Source: Hemicordylus capensis
Lineage: Eukaryota; Chordata; Lepidosauria; Squamata; Cordylidae
Reading direction: 5' to 3'
NCBI RefSeq assembly: GCF_027244095.1
Contig: NC_069659.1
Span: 342,220,750 to 342,284,749 of the forward strand
DNA length: 64,000 bases
In this document: one piece after another, positions 10,976 through 22,365 of the stretch
How the letters are laid out: every line of letters starts with the position of its first letter
Numbering within the stretch: position 1 is the first letter of the stretch
The notes under the pieces: generated by a model
Told to the model about the DNA's origin: nothing
The model's database searches: none
The model's input: only the letters and a program-made list of their open reading frames with translations
Position numbers and translations under genes: made by a program

Positions 10976-12082
10976 AAATCCATAGATTGACTGACATCCT
11001 GACTAACGAAGCATCAGTGCTTCTGAGAAGTTCAGCTAACAGCTCCACTGCTAGCTTAGTGGTGGGGCCAAATGGGATGACCCCCCCTTTGCCCAGGAAG
11101 CACACTCTGTGCCACCTGAAAATATATCCCAGAAGGTTGCATAGCCCTCAGAGACATATTTTCCAGGTGCTACAGAGCACTTCCTTCAGTGGGAAAACAC
11201 TGAAATCCCCTCCCCCCAACATGCATGAATGCCTGTGTTGCATTAGTTTGGGTTAGAGTGTGTGAGTACACCCTCTAACCCAGGGCTGGAGTAATGTGTA
11301 CACAGCCTGAGCATACAGAGTTGAATGCCTAGAGCACCCAGCTCCCGCGGGAAGAGGACTTCAGCGATCATCTGGGGAAAGGTAGGTCCATTGCAGCCTT
11401 TCCCCCACCCACCCTCCACACTGCTATTATGGTCATGAGAATGACCTTACTTTCTTCAGTCCTCAACATCTCTAGCAAAAAGCGAGTACAGGGTTTGTGT
11501 TAGATCCTCAAGACAAGCTACTAAGCACAAAACTCTGGCAGCTTTAGTGTTCAGCCAGTTTGACTGCTGTACCACCATGGCATTCTTCTGAATGTCCAAG
11601 CTAAATTGTATCATTTGAATTGCATCAGAGATCTATTGATAATGCTTCTTCTACATCAGTTGAGTGGGGAGGCTTTGGCACTCCATGGGAGGCTCCACCC
11701 ATGGCCAAGAGGCCCAACAGTATATCCCAGTGACTTTGACAGCATAGCCAAGACTACCCAAGAGGGAGAACAAGATGAGGCCTGGATTTGTTGCCAGGAG
11801 GACTGCATGCTTCAGAGGGTGTGGTCAGGGGACAGAGCTTCTGTCAAGCAAGTAACTGGCTGTTCAGGAGCCAACCAGACATTCTCCAGGGAGGATCAGG
11901 CTAAAGGCTCTCCAGCAGCCCAGAGAGAGCAAGGAAAAGTAGCAGTGGGAATCTGGGAAGGGGCAGAGAGAGGACCCTGAGAGCACTTAGGGTGAGCAAA
12001 CACTGACTCTACTCAAACTGAGGCTGGAATTGAGAGCAGGCCATGGAGAAGTTGGGCTAACTATTTCACACTCACCACACAG
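10976..12082. other. No gene recognised
   Basis: The stretch contains frames up to 124 residues (11606-11980) with no recognisable domain. It has moderate GC and shows no clear repeats. Confidence 0.4.
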
Positions 12083-12262
12083 TAGCTGACATACTGTGTA
12101 AGAGTGCATTAGCCCAGTAAAGTTGTGTGTATGCAAGTTACGCAGGATACACAAATTGAATCTTTGAGTAAACCCTTGCATAACATCATTTGCACACTTT
12201 CTAGGTTTGTGCAGTTTGCATAACTTGCACAACTTGTGTGCATGCAACATTACTGGGCGGAC
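12083..12262. mobile_element. MITE with TGCATGCACACAAG arms
   Basis: The left part TACTGTGTAAGAGTGCATTA and GTTGTGTGTATGCAAGTTA mirror the right part CACAACTTGTGTGCATGCAA. The same arms occur in 56170-56345. Confidence 0.55.
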
Positions 12263-13513
12263 GTTCCCTTGCTCAGCCCACTGTTCATATGCTGTTTCTG
12301 AGGAACTTCAGAAATTTGTCTTTTCAAGTTGCCAAATTTGTTGACTTGCAATGAACTAGTGTCCCTGGCTCAAGCAAATTGCCCTTTCGGCTATGAAACA
12401 GATGCCATTGTTTGACCTCTGGAATACCTAGTGTTGATTCTTTCCTGTTTTTCCTTTGTATTATTCCTACAGGCTTTTATTAAACAGACCTGGTTAATTT
12501 ATAACAGTGTGTTTTGGCAGTAAAATGACCCCTGGACGTATTTTCTTTCAAGGAGCCATTGGAGTTGATAAGAACAAAGAAGGGATTGTCACACCCTGAA
12601 CGACTCACTTCTTGGCTGTTACAGTAGAATTAACAGGAACCGGGTGTCTTGAATTTCCAAAGGCTAATTATGTCTGCCGCTTTTTCTTCTCCTTCTGTCA
12701 GTGGTGTCTCTAATTTTGTAAAATCAAACAGGTAGTACAGTTCCCAGCACTGCACATGGCCAAAGCTGTTTCTTCCTTCATATAATTGATTTTTCTGCTT
12801 TATCACTTACTTCCTCTATAATTACAGAATCTTCCTCACATAAGCAGATCAAGTCTAAAATGATGACAGAACTGCAAGAAAGTGCTAATATCAGTCTCTC
12901 ATTTTGTGTATTGTATGCTTTGCCTTAGGTCAAGGCACAGCAAGCAAATGATTCAGGGCCCGTCCACACAATCCATTTGACGTGTTGAAACTTTGAGGTC
13001 AAGCACTTTTAAAATTTAACCTTCTCAACTTACTCTTTCAGCCTGTTCCCAACAAATGAATCCCCAAATGATAGTAATCATTGCCACAACTCCAGGCAGG
13101 CATTTTAATAATTTATATTTTAAAGCGAATACTTTAGTGCTTTCTTGCTGCTCTGGAGGTACATCAGTGCTCATACACACTCCCATACATTCTGTTCGTA
13201 ATATCAAGGAGCACAACAGAGTGGTTTAAATATGGGTGAGTGCAGAGTGTTTAAATCCGTAGAGGCAGTAAAATAGAAAAGAGGTTCATGGTTAGGAAAT
13301 CAATGTCATAGGCTTTTCAAATCTAAAAGAGGGGTGGAAGTTTCATAATCTGGCTGAAATGCAAACATTCTTTCTCCCAAGATGGTAAAGGGGGCAAAGA
13401 AGATACATATTACCATTATTTACCATATTTACTGAAATCCAAGACTAGAGCACTTTCTCACAATCCCGTGATGGGCTTGAGGATGGGCGGCAGCAAAGGC
13501 TGCAGCAGTTTAC
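12263..13513. other. No gene; candidate conserved non-coding stretch
   Basis: Complex, non-repetitive, AT-rich sequence, notably 12330-12740. A TTATTCCTACAG followed by coding-like bases at about 12460 resembles a splice acceptor, but no exon could be made to continue. Alignment to other squamates would decide. Confidence 0.3.
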
Positions 13514-13571
13514 CTTTCCAGATTACACCCTGCAACAGGGTGCTTTCCAGATTACACCCTGCAACAGGGTC
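13514..13571. repeat. 29 bp tandem duplication at the end of a DNA element
   Basis: CTTTCCAGATTACACCCTGC plus nine further bases occur at 13514 and again at 13543 without change, apart from the last one or two bases. Confidence 0.9.
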
Positions 13572-13861
13572 GCAACGAATCTCTGAAGTGTGCTTCCACA
13601 CTTCTTGTGTTGTGACACTGCAGTCCCTGTGCTACAGCAGGGTGCCATTCATATTTCCAATGCCTTATTTAGAATTTAATCACTACAATATAGTGTTATG
13701 ATGCCATATATCCAGCATAAAAAAGTTGCTATTTTTTCAGGTTGTTAGTTTTCACGAGACTGCTCCCCCTGCTGGGCACTTTCTTATTTACGTTTTGAAA
13801 GCGATTTGCTTGAATGGAAGCATTTTGCTGCTGTTGAGCGGCTAAGCTGGAAAGCACCCTG
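13536..13861. mobile_element. Non-autonomous DNA transposon, CAGGGTGC termini
   Basis: It begins CAGGGTGCTTTCCAG and ends with the exact complement, CTGGAAAGCACCCTG, giving 15 bp perfect terminal repeats around 326 bp. No target duplication is obvious, so the superfamily is open. It carries no protein. Confidence 0.7.
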
Positions 13862-14226
13862 AAGATGAATTAGAATCGTTGCTGGGAGTTTTGATCACAC
13901 ACCCAGAAGAGCCGCTGCTGTCCCAGGCAGCACAGAGGTTTGGGGGCTACAACGCATATCCTGACCCCCAGAGTGTGCAGTGCATTGTGGGAATCTCCCT
14001 GGAGATGGCCAGGAGCCTGCTCCTGTGTCAGCGCCGGCTCGCAATAGCCAGTGCTGACACATGAGCAGTTACCCTGGATTAAGGGTGTGCTTGCCCCCTT
14101 AAGCTCAGCTAACCAGCAGGCTCCCTAGGCAACTTTGCCACTGAGGCACTGCTGGGAGCCATGCAGCTTCTGGTGGTTCTCACAGGCAGCCAAGCCCAGA
14201 CTGGGCTGCTCGTGAGAAGAACCTCT
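13862..14226. mobile_element. Harbinger-like MITE, right part
   Basis: The right end, CTGCTCGTGAGAAGAACCTC, matches the family terminus, and GAGCCATGCAGCTTCTGGTGG recurs in the copies at 37078 and 59210. The left boundary is unclear. Confidence 0.5.
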
Positions 14227-14474
14227 AGGTTTTCCCCCAAGTTCTTTGATGTTAGAAATGGGTAAGTGTGTCTGAGAGCTCTCTTCCTTTCAAGTAAACA
14301 CAGGTATAACCTTTTTTAAAAAGAGGGTTGTCTTACACTAAGAGTAGTCTTGAATTCAGATAAATACGGTAGTTCCTAAAAGTCATTGTTTGGGTATCTT
14401 CAGTGGTTCCAAGATGTGGGTCAAGCATTTATTCCCTGGGTTGCCCCTAAGCTGGAGTATGCAAAGATCCATGT

Positions 14475-14479
<5 letters not shown>

Positions 14480-14524
<45 letters not shown>
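14480..14524. repeat. (GA)n microsatellite
   Basis: About 22 GA units. The frame reading poly-Arg-Glu at its left is an artefact. The 80 residues downstream of it have no recognisable domain. Confidence 0.97.
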
Positions 14525-14525
<1 letters not shown>

Positions 14526-14968
14526 AAAACTTCCAGAAGAATTAGAGTTCCACTCTTTGAAAGGAAACCATTCAGCATTGGACCGAAGGCATCCACCCCC
14601 ACCCCTGCTAGCTCAAGTCATAAATCAATCTATATCTTAGCACACAGGCTTGTGAAAAAGCCAGTCAGGAAAGCTTATGCTAACAGGGTTTCTGTTGTTC
14701 ATACTGATGATGAAGGGTCCTTTGAAGAATCAAGTACTTCTAATGTCAAGCTGTTAGATAGAACCAGAAAGGAAATAGTGGCTACATGATGACACCTCAT
14801 GGGTAGTCTGACAGGAATTCGGTAATTCCTCTAGAGCACTGTAAATTACAGGACACTCAAAGTTCATAGGGAACAACTAACTGGGGGGAAAAGAAGAGAG
14901 TGCTAGGTTCTTGTGATCATGGTGACAGACAAGCCGCACACATTAGCCTTAAGCTGACTCTGAAACAC

Positions 14969-15875
14969 AACATAAAAACATAAGAACATAAGGAGGCTAT
15001 CCACACGGTCCACTGAAATCGGGCTAGGGGAGCTTAGCCCGATTTCGGTGGACTGTGAGAGATTTTTTGGAGGACCGTGTTCTCCAGGCGGTTAACCTGC
15101 CAAACTACCCCTCCCCTTAAACCGGGTTTGCGGAGCAAGTGCTCTGCAAACCTGTTTTTTAAAAATCATGAGTTGCCGTGGTATGGCGCGGTGCCGCAGC
15201 AACTCACAAGGAGATCCCCGACCAGGAGGCTGAAAAGCAGTCTCCCGGCTCGGGTATCTCTCCAGTGTGCCCTGAGTGCTTGCGCAGGGCATGCTGGAGC
15301 TTCTGGGGGCCGCATGGCCCCCGCACTCCCCAGCCCCTGCTGGCTCCGTGATGGAGCCAGCAGTCGTGTGGGTGGCCACTGCAGCCACCCGGAGCAAACT
15401 GACTGCTCGTTTGCAGGGAGAGTGGGCTTAGCCCGCTCTCTTCGCAAACCCCCTCAGGGCTCTTCTCACCAATCGTGAGAAGAGCCTCAGTAACAGCCCT
15501 GCTGGATCAGGCCCAAGGCTCATCTAGTCCAGCCGCTGGAAGTCACAGGCAGGAGTTGAGGGCACGCCCTCTCTCCTGCTGTTACTCCCCTGCAACTGGT
15601 ACTCAGAGGCTTCCTGCCTTTGAGGCTGGAGGTGGCCTTTAGCTCTCTAACTAGTAGCCAATGATAGACCTCTCCTCCATGAAGTTATCCAAACCCCTCT
15701 TAAAGCCAGCCAGGTTGTTGGCTGTCACCACATCCTGTGGCAGAGAATTCCACCAGTTGATTATGCATTGTGTGAAAAAGTACTTCCTCTTGTTGTTCCT
15801 AGATTTCCTGGCAATCAATTTCATGGGATGGCCCCTGGTTCTAGTGTTATGGGAGAGGGAGAAGAAACAAGTTTT
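14969..15875 (-). mobile_element. CR1/L3-type LINE 3' end, split by a MITE
   Basis: Minus-strand 3' end. The terminal ATGTTCTTATG repeats lie at 14969-14992. After the MITE (14993-15488) the element resumes at CAGCCCTGCTGGATCAGGCC and runs to about 15875. Reversed, the distal part encodes a CR1 C-terminus of the KYFFTQCIINWWNSLPQDVV type. The 5' part is missing, as is usual for CR1. Confidence 0.85.
14993..15488. mobile_element. Harbinger-like MITE inserted in a CR1 end
   Basis: Ends are GAGGCTATCCACACGGTCC and TCGTGAGAAGAGCCTC. Removing it restores the usual CR1 junction of ATAAG followed by AACAGCCCTG, so the MITE is the younger of the two. It carries the sub-terminal hairpin with core GGGCTTAGCCC at about 15423. 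Confidence 0.8.
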
Positions 15876-17045
15876 AGGGCATTTTAAAGATGTATGCCAG
15901 TAATGTCAAACTGGCAGCTATCTGGCTAATTTCCTGGCAGTACTGACTCTTGCTCTGTTGGGTTCCCTCAAATATCCTCAGACATTTTCCCTGACAAGGA
16001 ACCTTCAAGTTTTCTCTGAATTTTACTTTTGGCAAAATTTTGAGGACGAGTCTAATATTGAACTCTTGATTTCTGGGAAGCTAAACCAGTAGGTTGCCCA
16101 TATGCCCTGCAGCCTGTCTGTTGGCTGTTCCTAAAAGCTGCTGACAACACATTTATTTATTACACAAATGAGCAAAGAAGCTGAAACTCATCACAATGTG
16201 TGTGTGTGGGGGGGGAGGGTCCCATAGCCAGACTTATCTTCATCTATTGCTTGCATATATTGGCGTTTATCAATGCTACTCCATTCCTTCCTCATACTTC
16301 AGGCTTACAATGATAGAGGTAGAGATGGCGAATGACACGTCTGCAGCCATCTCTTCCCTGCAACGTTGACCTTATAGGTCAGCTGTGATGACTCAGTAGT
16401 GTGATGCTTCTAAAGATATATTTTTTTCCTCAGGAAATCATGAACCACTGAATAATTTCCAGTTCTATTATTATTTTCAGGCCTATGGCAGAATGACTGT
16501 GGTTACAAGTGCACAAGGATTGTATGTCACTCTCTTGCATGTTCAGCTCTGTTCTGCGCTTGGAGTTAACAGACTGAAAAAAAAATGTCTGGAGCCAAAT
16601 ATAGCTCCCACATTCTCATTCCCATCACAAGAATCTGTCTCTGGAATTAAATCTCCAGTTTCATAAGCGATAGAGTGAAACATAAACATACCAGGCATAT
16701 TCTTTAGGAGCTAGTGTTCTGTTGCGAACCAAAACAACACGCTTTAAGGAAAACTTTAATTTTCCACAATAATCAGTGGTGGAAATATATGAGCAACAAG
16801 TTTTACAGAAAATGTAAGATTCAGAAATAGCATATGAACAGAGTTGGAATATACCCCACTCCCACCCCAGCTAGTGATAAATAGCTTCAAAACCTTTGGC
16901 CATGAGGTTGAGTATGAGTAACCTGGAAGCGTTTTTAAGGTGGGGAGCAGCTCCAGGTTGTCAGGACATGATGTCATGATGTGCATTTTCAGGACATGAT
17001 GTGTGCCTTTCAGGTGCATTTTTCCATTTGTCTATTTAATGGGCA
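15876..17045. other. No gene recognised; unique-looking AT-rich DNA
   Basis: The only repeat noted is a short GT/G-rich run near 16198-16217. No domain-bearing frame occurs. Confidence 0.5.
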
Positions 17046-17049
17046 AATA

Positions 17050-17570
17050 ATCTATATATTTAATTCTCCTGGGTGTGCCTTTCGAACGTGCGTCCCGGCA
17101 GCCCAGCTGATTGGCTGGGCTGCGGGGGCGCCTGATTGGGTAAGGTGCACCCAGGAGAACAGCGGTGGCCATGGCCGCTGGTGGGCCGGCCTGGCAGCGA
17201 CGGGGAGGACAGGCCGAGGAGCGAGGAGGCGGCAGCTGGGGTGGGGGTTGGCAGGCCCGACAGATGGCGGTGGTGGCTCTCGGCGGCCCCGCTGGCAGCG
17301 GCGGCTCTCGGCGGCCCCGCTGGTGGCGGCTCTCGGTGACCCTGCTTGCGGCAGCGGCGGCAGCTCTCAGCCCAGCGGTGGGCCCGCCCGTGGCGGCATG
17401 CCGCTGGAGACTGGGTGGGGGGAGAGAGGCGGCGGGTCTGGCCCGGGCGCGGAGGCGAGGCGGTGGTGGGCCAAGCCATGGCACTCGGCCCGGCCAGAGA
17501 CTGGGGCGGTGAGGAGAGAGGTAGCCGGCCCCAAAGAGTGCACAGATGCTCTGTGCAGGGGTCGGCTTGT
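17050..17570. other. GC- and CpG-rich block of about 500 bp
   Basis: It stands out sharply from its AT-rich flanks, with many CG dinucleotides and repeats of CTCGGCGGCCCCGCTGG. A short inverted pair, CTCCTGGGTGTGCC and GGTGCACCCAGGAG, lies near 17067 and 17145. The left junction, TCTATATATTTAATTCTCC, has the look of a Helitron 5' end, which is only a guess. Overlapping long frames on both strands follow from the low density of stops. It could equally be a CpG-island promoter. Confidence 0.5.
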
Positions 17571-17647
17571 AAAATTATATTACATCACATTCATTATTGT
17601 TAAAATTAGATGTAAGTGATCAAAGTGAAAATTATAGAACACTTATG

Positions 17648-18503
17648 AGGCTCCTTCAGAAAATTAGTCCAAAGGTTTGCTGTACCCGTGAGCAGTAGGG
17701 GGAAGGGGGAAGACATCCCGCCCTGCATCATCGCTCATCCCATTGCACCATCACTCTGAAGGGCTCATCGGAAGGGGGGGGGAACCCCTCTCTGTGATGG
17801 CAGGTGATTATGAGGGTGGATCGATCCACCCTTGCAATCATGGGTACACCCATAATCACAAAGAGGGCTTTTCACGCTTCAGAAAAGCCCCATCAGACCT
17901 GAGCGATGGGGTGTGGTGATGAGCAGGACCTCCTCCTCTTCACCTCGCCGCTCACAAGTATGGTGAGCCTTCAGACTAATGTCTGAAGTGTTGGGAATTC
18001 TCTCTGGTAGGAGAAACCCTTTTTCATTATAGCAGAGTGCACAGAGGCACAACACAGCGGAATTTGGTTAGGCATGCGTGTATGCTGAGAGTAAAGTAAC
18101 TTGGAGCCAGTTCATAGTTTCAAATCAATGTAAATGGAATTTATTAGAGAACTCCATTCTAGATAGGAAATTGAGGAGTTAGGATCTCTAATCTATCTAT
18201 CTAGCTAGCTGGATGCAGATGGATTCTGCATCTTCTCTGCACACATGGTGCAGACGAGAGGAGCTTGCATGTTACAAGGTATAAGGAACAGGAAGAGAAA
18301 GGGAGAGAGGAAGTGCAAAGCAGGAAGGAAGGTAGTTAGTCTCCAAGAGTAGCCATCTACATTCCAAAGGGATAGTGTCAGAGCAGTAGAGAAAGGATGG
18401 CCAATGCCTTGACCCTCTAGCCCTCTGACTCACTAGTCTGTCCTCCACTATCATTGAGACAAGAGGCAGAGTATAGTCCTTCACTTCCAACATGAAGGAG
18501 CCT
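17648..18503. mobile_element. Harbinger-like MITE holding a solo LTR in its right terminal repeat
   Basis: The left end, AGGCTCCTTCAGAAAATTAG, pairs with the right end once the LTR is set aside (GACTAATGTCTGAAG, then GAGCCT). The flanks carry the 3 bp duplication ATG (17645-17647 and 18504-18506). An exact 18 bp palindrome, GGGTGGATCGATCCACCC, lies at 17814-17831. Confidence 0.8.
17999..18492. mobile_element. Solo LTR of an LTR retrotransposon (fossil), copy 1
   Basis: A 494 bp block with TGTTGGGAA at the start and TTCCAACA at the end, flanked by the exact 5 bp duplication TGAAG (17994-17998 and 18493-18497). No internal region is present, as expected after LTR-LTR recombination. Copies 2 and 3 lie at 40068 and 48476. 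Family (Ty3-like or endogenous retrovirus) and orientation are undetermined. The three copies look roughly nine-tenths alike by eye, suggesting moderate age. Confidence 0.85.
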
Positions 18504-18563
18504 ATGGAATGTAATGGAATTCAGTTATGAAACACGCTTTGTATGATAAAGTTAATTCATATT

Positions 18564-19052
18564 GAAGTTATTCACACGGGCAGGCACAACCGGGCTAAGG
18601 AAGTCCAGCCTGGTTTTGCCTGCACATGTGCACTGCTGGGATCGGGCCCAATCCTGGCAGCATCTCGGTGACAAAGGCGCCTAGGCAGTCACCCTCTAAA
18701 GCGAGGTTAGGAGAGGGAGTGCGCTCCTAACACGGCTGGCAGATGGCAGGGATCTCGGCCAGCTCCAGGGAGGGGAGGGGTATCCCCATAATGCACCGCA
18801 CACTCATGTGGAGCATTATGGGCATTCCGGGGTGAGGGAATGTGGGGCAACATGTCCCGGCACCCCGACCCCTCAAGTTACTGGCAGCAGTAGCTACTGG
18901 CAGCAGTCTACCCCAAGCTACCGGGAGCAGTCCGGGCGGGTGCTCTGCCCGCTGAAAAGGGAGCTCTGGATTGTCTGTGACGAGGTAAGTTTTTAAAGGA
19001 TTCTTCCCCACTAACCCTCTTGTCCTTTCTCATTGCTCATGAGAAAGGGCTC
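18564..19052. mobile_element. Harbinger-like MITE, AACCGGGCTAAG subtype
   Basis: Ends are GAAGTTATTCACACGGGC and CATGAGAAAGGGCTC, with the 3 bp duplication ATT on both sides (18561-18563 and 19053-19055). The left arm AACCGGGCTAAGGAAGTCCAG resembles 39715-39770. No transposase. Confidence 0.75.
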
Positions 19053-19992
19053 ATTATTTGCTTCAGAGAAGGAAGGGAAGGACACAGCAAAGTAAGTTAT
19101 TTTATAAAAACGTAGAACCTGTTTTGTTTATTATTGGAACAACAGGTGCCATTTTACCCACTCAGGTATATTTTTTTTTTGTTTTGGTTTTCTCCCTCCA
19201 GGGTGTGTGTATGTGTGCATGCGTGCATACACGTGCGTGCACACACACACACACCCTGCCTTGTAAATGATCTGATGAAACATAGCCCGATAAAGCCTGT
19301 ATCTTGTCAGTTCCAGTTATCGGCCTGATGCTATGCACAGTCCTATACTAATATTTCTACTATTTCTACAACTACTACTTTCCTCTGGAGCCCATATTCT
19401 GTGCCCTCACTCTTGGCAATTACTTGAATAATTTCCATTTTCTTCCAGAAGGGTTCTGCCCACAAGTGTTGAATCTGCAAAAATGATTCCAAATGGCTAC
19501 ATACAGAAATCTGACTGTATTTCCTTTGCTGGTTCTGTGATGTTTAGAAATAAACATTGGCAATGGTTTTTAAAGGGAGTACTTGATAAGTTAAAAACAA
19601 CAACATCAAGTATCAGCAGCAGTCTGTCAAATTATTTCCCCCCACAGTTTAAAAATTAGATTTGGCAGTTAAAAATGCAGACTTGTAGAGCTGGCCTATC
19701 CACACAACCTTTACAATTTATGACTGTATCTTTTTCATACTCTGTAACATCGCAGAGGCATAGACATCTGCACGGAATCTGGTCCCTGTCACAGAGTTAT
19801 GGATTCCTGAAAATACCAGGTGTCTATTGTTGTGTAAAGAGCCTAATCCTTGTGAATACAGAGACACCTCTGAACATGGGCTAGCAGAATGCTTCTTTAA
19901 TTGGCCATTTCTGCAGTGTTCAATGGGCAAATCAGCATCTGAAGTGAAATGAAAAAGAGTTGACAATTCCAGGCTAGCCAATAATAATAATA
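19053..19992. other. No gene; mixed GT/CA dinucleotide patch
   Basis: An alternating purine-pyrimidine patch (GTGTGTGTATGTGTGCATGC onward) lies at 19202-19254. Otherwise AT-rich unique sequence. Confidence 0.5.
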
Positions 19993-20178
19993 GTTGCTAA
20001 CTCTTTGCTAACTGGGCAAAGAAGCACCCTTTAAAAGTGGTGATTCTCTTTATTTAGCAGGGGGAGAACAACTGGCACTATCCATCCCCAGCACAGTATC
20101 CCTCCAGTGGCTGTTGCTGGTGTCCATCTTATATTTCTTATTAGATTGTGTGCCCTTTGGGGACAGGGATCCATCTTC
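19993..20178 (+). mobile_element. L2-type LINE 3' end
   Basis: Same family as 642-900: TTTGCTAACTGGGCAAAG, CTTTATTTAGCAGGGGGAG, then TTAGATTGTGTGCCCTTTGG. It ends at a short (TTCC)n run, 20178-20198. Confidence 0.6.
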
Positions 20179-20199
20179 CTTCCTTCCTTCCTTCCTTCC

Positions 20200-21403
20200 G
20201 CAGTGTGGGGTTGGTGGTAGTGCCAGGTAGGGGCAAGGAAGCTACCTGAATTTTTTCAAAGGATTTGGGCAGAGGGCTGATTTGGGTGGATTCATGGTGT
20301 CTCATTGAAAACCTCATTTGCTATCACAGAATCCACACTCAGAATACCTCAGAAACAACAGAACCCTGTACCCCATGGGTTAGAAACCCATGGGGGTGGT
20401 TGGCACCCTATGTGCACTACACCACCACTCGCTCTGGGCCACCCCAGCACCCCCAAGTGCACTTATGGGGCTGCTGAAAGCTCCATTATACCTTATGAGG
20501 AAAAACCTTAAAGACGCGTAAACTTCAACAATTCCCCCAAAATCAGCCCTCTGCCCAAATCCTTTGAAAAAAATTCAGGTAGCTTCCTTACCCCTACCTG
20601 GCAGTACCACCAACCCCACACTGGTCTAGGCCACCCCTTTGCCCCCGATGTGAAGCTATACATTTGCTGACACCTCCATGCTTCTTTATGGAGAAAAACC
20701 TTAAAGACGCGTAAACTTCAAAAATAACTTTAAAAGCATCCCTTTGCCCAATTCCTTTCAAATAATTCTGATAGCTTCCTTGCCCACCCTAGGAACTACC
20801 ACCCACCACACTCCCCTCTACGACACCCCTTTCCCCCCGACGTGAAGCTATACATTTGCTGCAATCCTAATTATTCTCTATGAGGAATTCAAAAATACTT
20901 TAACAATTCACCAATAATCAGAGGAGTGTCCAATTGCCTTGGGGTTTTGTGGGTGGTAGGCACCCCTGTCTGTCTACCACCCACCCCGCCTTTATGCCCC
21001 TAGGTGCTCCACAATAGGGGATATGGACTGGTTCGTGTCCCATTATACTCTATGAGAAAAATAATTAAAAAATATTTCAAATATTCATAAAAAATCATAG
21101 GGGTGTCTTATTGTTTCGGGGTTTGCAATAAGGAATAATGGACTGGTTGGAGTCCCATTATATCCTAAGAGGAAAAAATAAAAATAATTTTCAAAAATTT
21201 ATAAAATATCGTATGATTGTCCAATTGCTTTGGGGTTTGGGTGACAGGTACCCCTGGGTGCCAGCTACCATCCTACCAATTTTGGGGTGTCCAAACCGGT
21301 TCAAACTGGTTCGAACAAAACCAAAACTGAACCACTGCCTCCTGGTTTGAACCAGGTTCGAATTCGAACCGAACCGGGCGAACCGTTTTTGTGCACATCC
21401 CTA
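20200..21403. mobile_element. hAT-like element with internal tandem units and an inverted 5' piece
   Basis: The right end, GTTTTTGTGCACATCCCTA, is the GGTTCG-family terminus. The interior holds about four degenerate units of roughly 180-200 bp, each with a ...CCTTATGAGGAAAA... to ...CCAATTGCTTTGGGGTTT core and accumulating divergence. Bases 20201-20285 are an inverted copy of 20538-20624. No matching left terminus is visible. Confidence 0.65.
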
Positions 21404-22365
21404 GCTGTAGTAGTGTTATTGTCAATAATTTGTACCGTGCTTTGCAGAATATTAGAAGACAGAACCTTTTCCTAAAAAGCTTACAATTTAAAATCTACAC
21501 TGGGGATTTTTCTGACTACATAGTTCTGATTTCTACATTCAACATGTTTTGACAAAACTACATTTTGGCTCTAGTATTGGGTTTTCTTAATTCTTATTTC
21601 CTGCCCCCTTTAGCAATGACCCATTCTTTCTACAGAATTCCACTTCTGTCTCTCTTCGGAGAGGGATATTTTTGTTTTCATAGTTCCCCGATTATCTCAT
21701 GCATACTCTCTTCCAGCCCCCTCCCTCTGTATGTTTACTCAGGGAACATGAACTTAACCTTGACTTTCAGGTCAATGCTTTCTTCAGAATGTACAGTCAG
21801 CAGAGAGTATGGGAGAAAAATCAATGTGAAGCATATTACCGAATATGATGCTGAGACATTAATGCTTGGAAGTCATGCTGGAAATGGAAACAACAGAGGT
21901 TATTTTGAAAGGGAAGCATGTCAAGCTGATCTCTTTCCTATAGTATGCTTCATTGTTATTCTCCATTGTCTTGTTTGCAGAGCGGCAGCTTTTATGTTTT
22001 ATACTTAAGCCATGGACTCCCTGAGAGGCTAAGTGGTGTGAAGGTTCTCTCCCTCAGTTTAACATCAGGGCCATTGATGGGAAACAATGGAATTAATGGA
22101 CAATTAAGATGCTCTTTGTCTAATGTTAGACAATGTTATTTGAATTATACCCACTAGGAGGAGGCTGAGTTCACCTTTGACTGTCTGGCACTGTGCCTGT
22201 GTGCAAGGGCAGCTGAAAAGGAGGTGTTTTGAGGCAGGTATTTTAGAAGACCAAATGGAGTGTAGAGCCAGTTTTACAGCCCTGAACATGAATGGTCCCC
22301 TTTGCCAAGCAGGGCTCACCAATGCATCTGAATGGGTGATATGTGAGCACATAAGAGAAGGGAAT
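21404..22365. other. No gene recognised
   Basis: The longest frame here (21565-22008, 147 codons) has no recognisable domain or repeat signature and is probably chance. AT-rich unique sequence. Confidence 0.4.

Noticed and set aside
12455-12500. Splice acceptor and exon start
   Set aside because: A pyrimidine tract and CAG exist, but no open frame with a donor site continues from it.
14475-14789. 104-codon frame with Arg-Glu repeats and a complex C-terminal part
   Set aside because: The start lies in a (GA)n microsatellite and the remaining 80 codons match nothing I recognise. No splice or codon signal supports it.
16981-17619. Long open frames (up to 212 codons) on both strands in the GC-rich block
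   Set aside because: Four or more overlapping frames are open at once on both strands, as expected from low stop density in GC-rich DNA. The predicted text is low-complexity Gly/Arg/Ala/Pro with no domain.
21565-22008. 147-codon frame
   Set aside because: No domain, no family resemblance, no context; length is within chance for a window this size.
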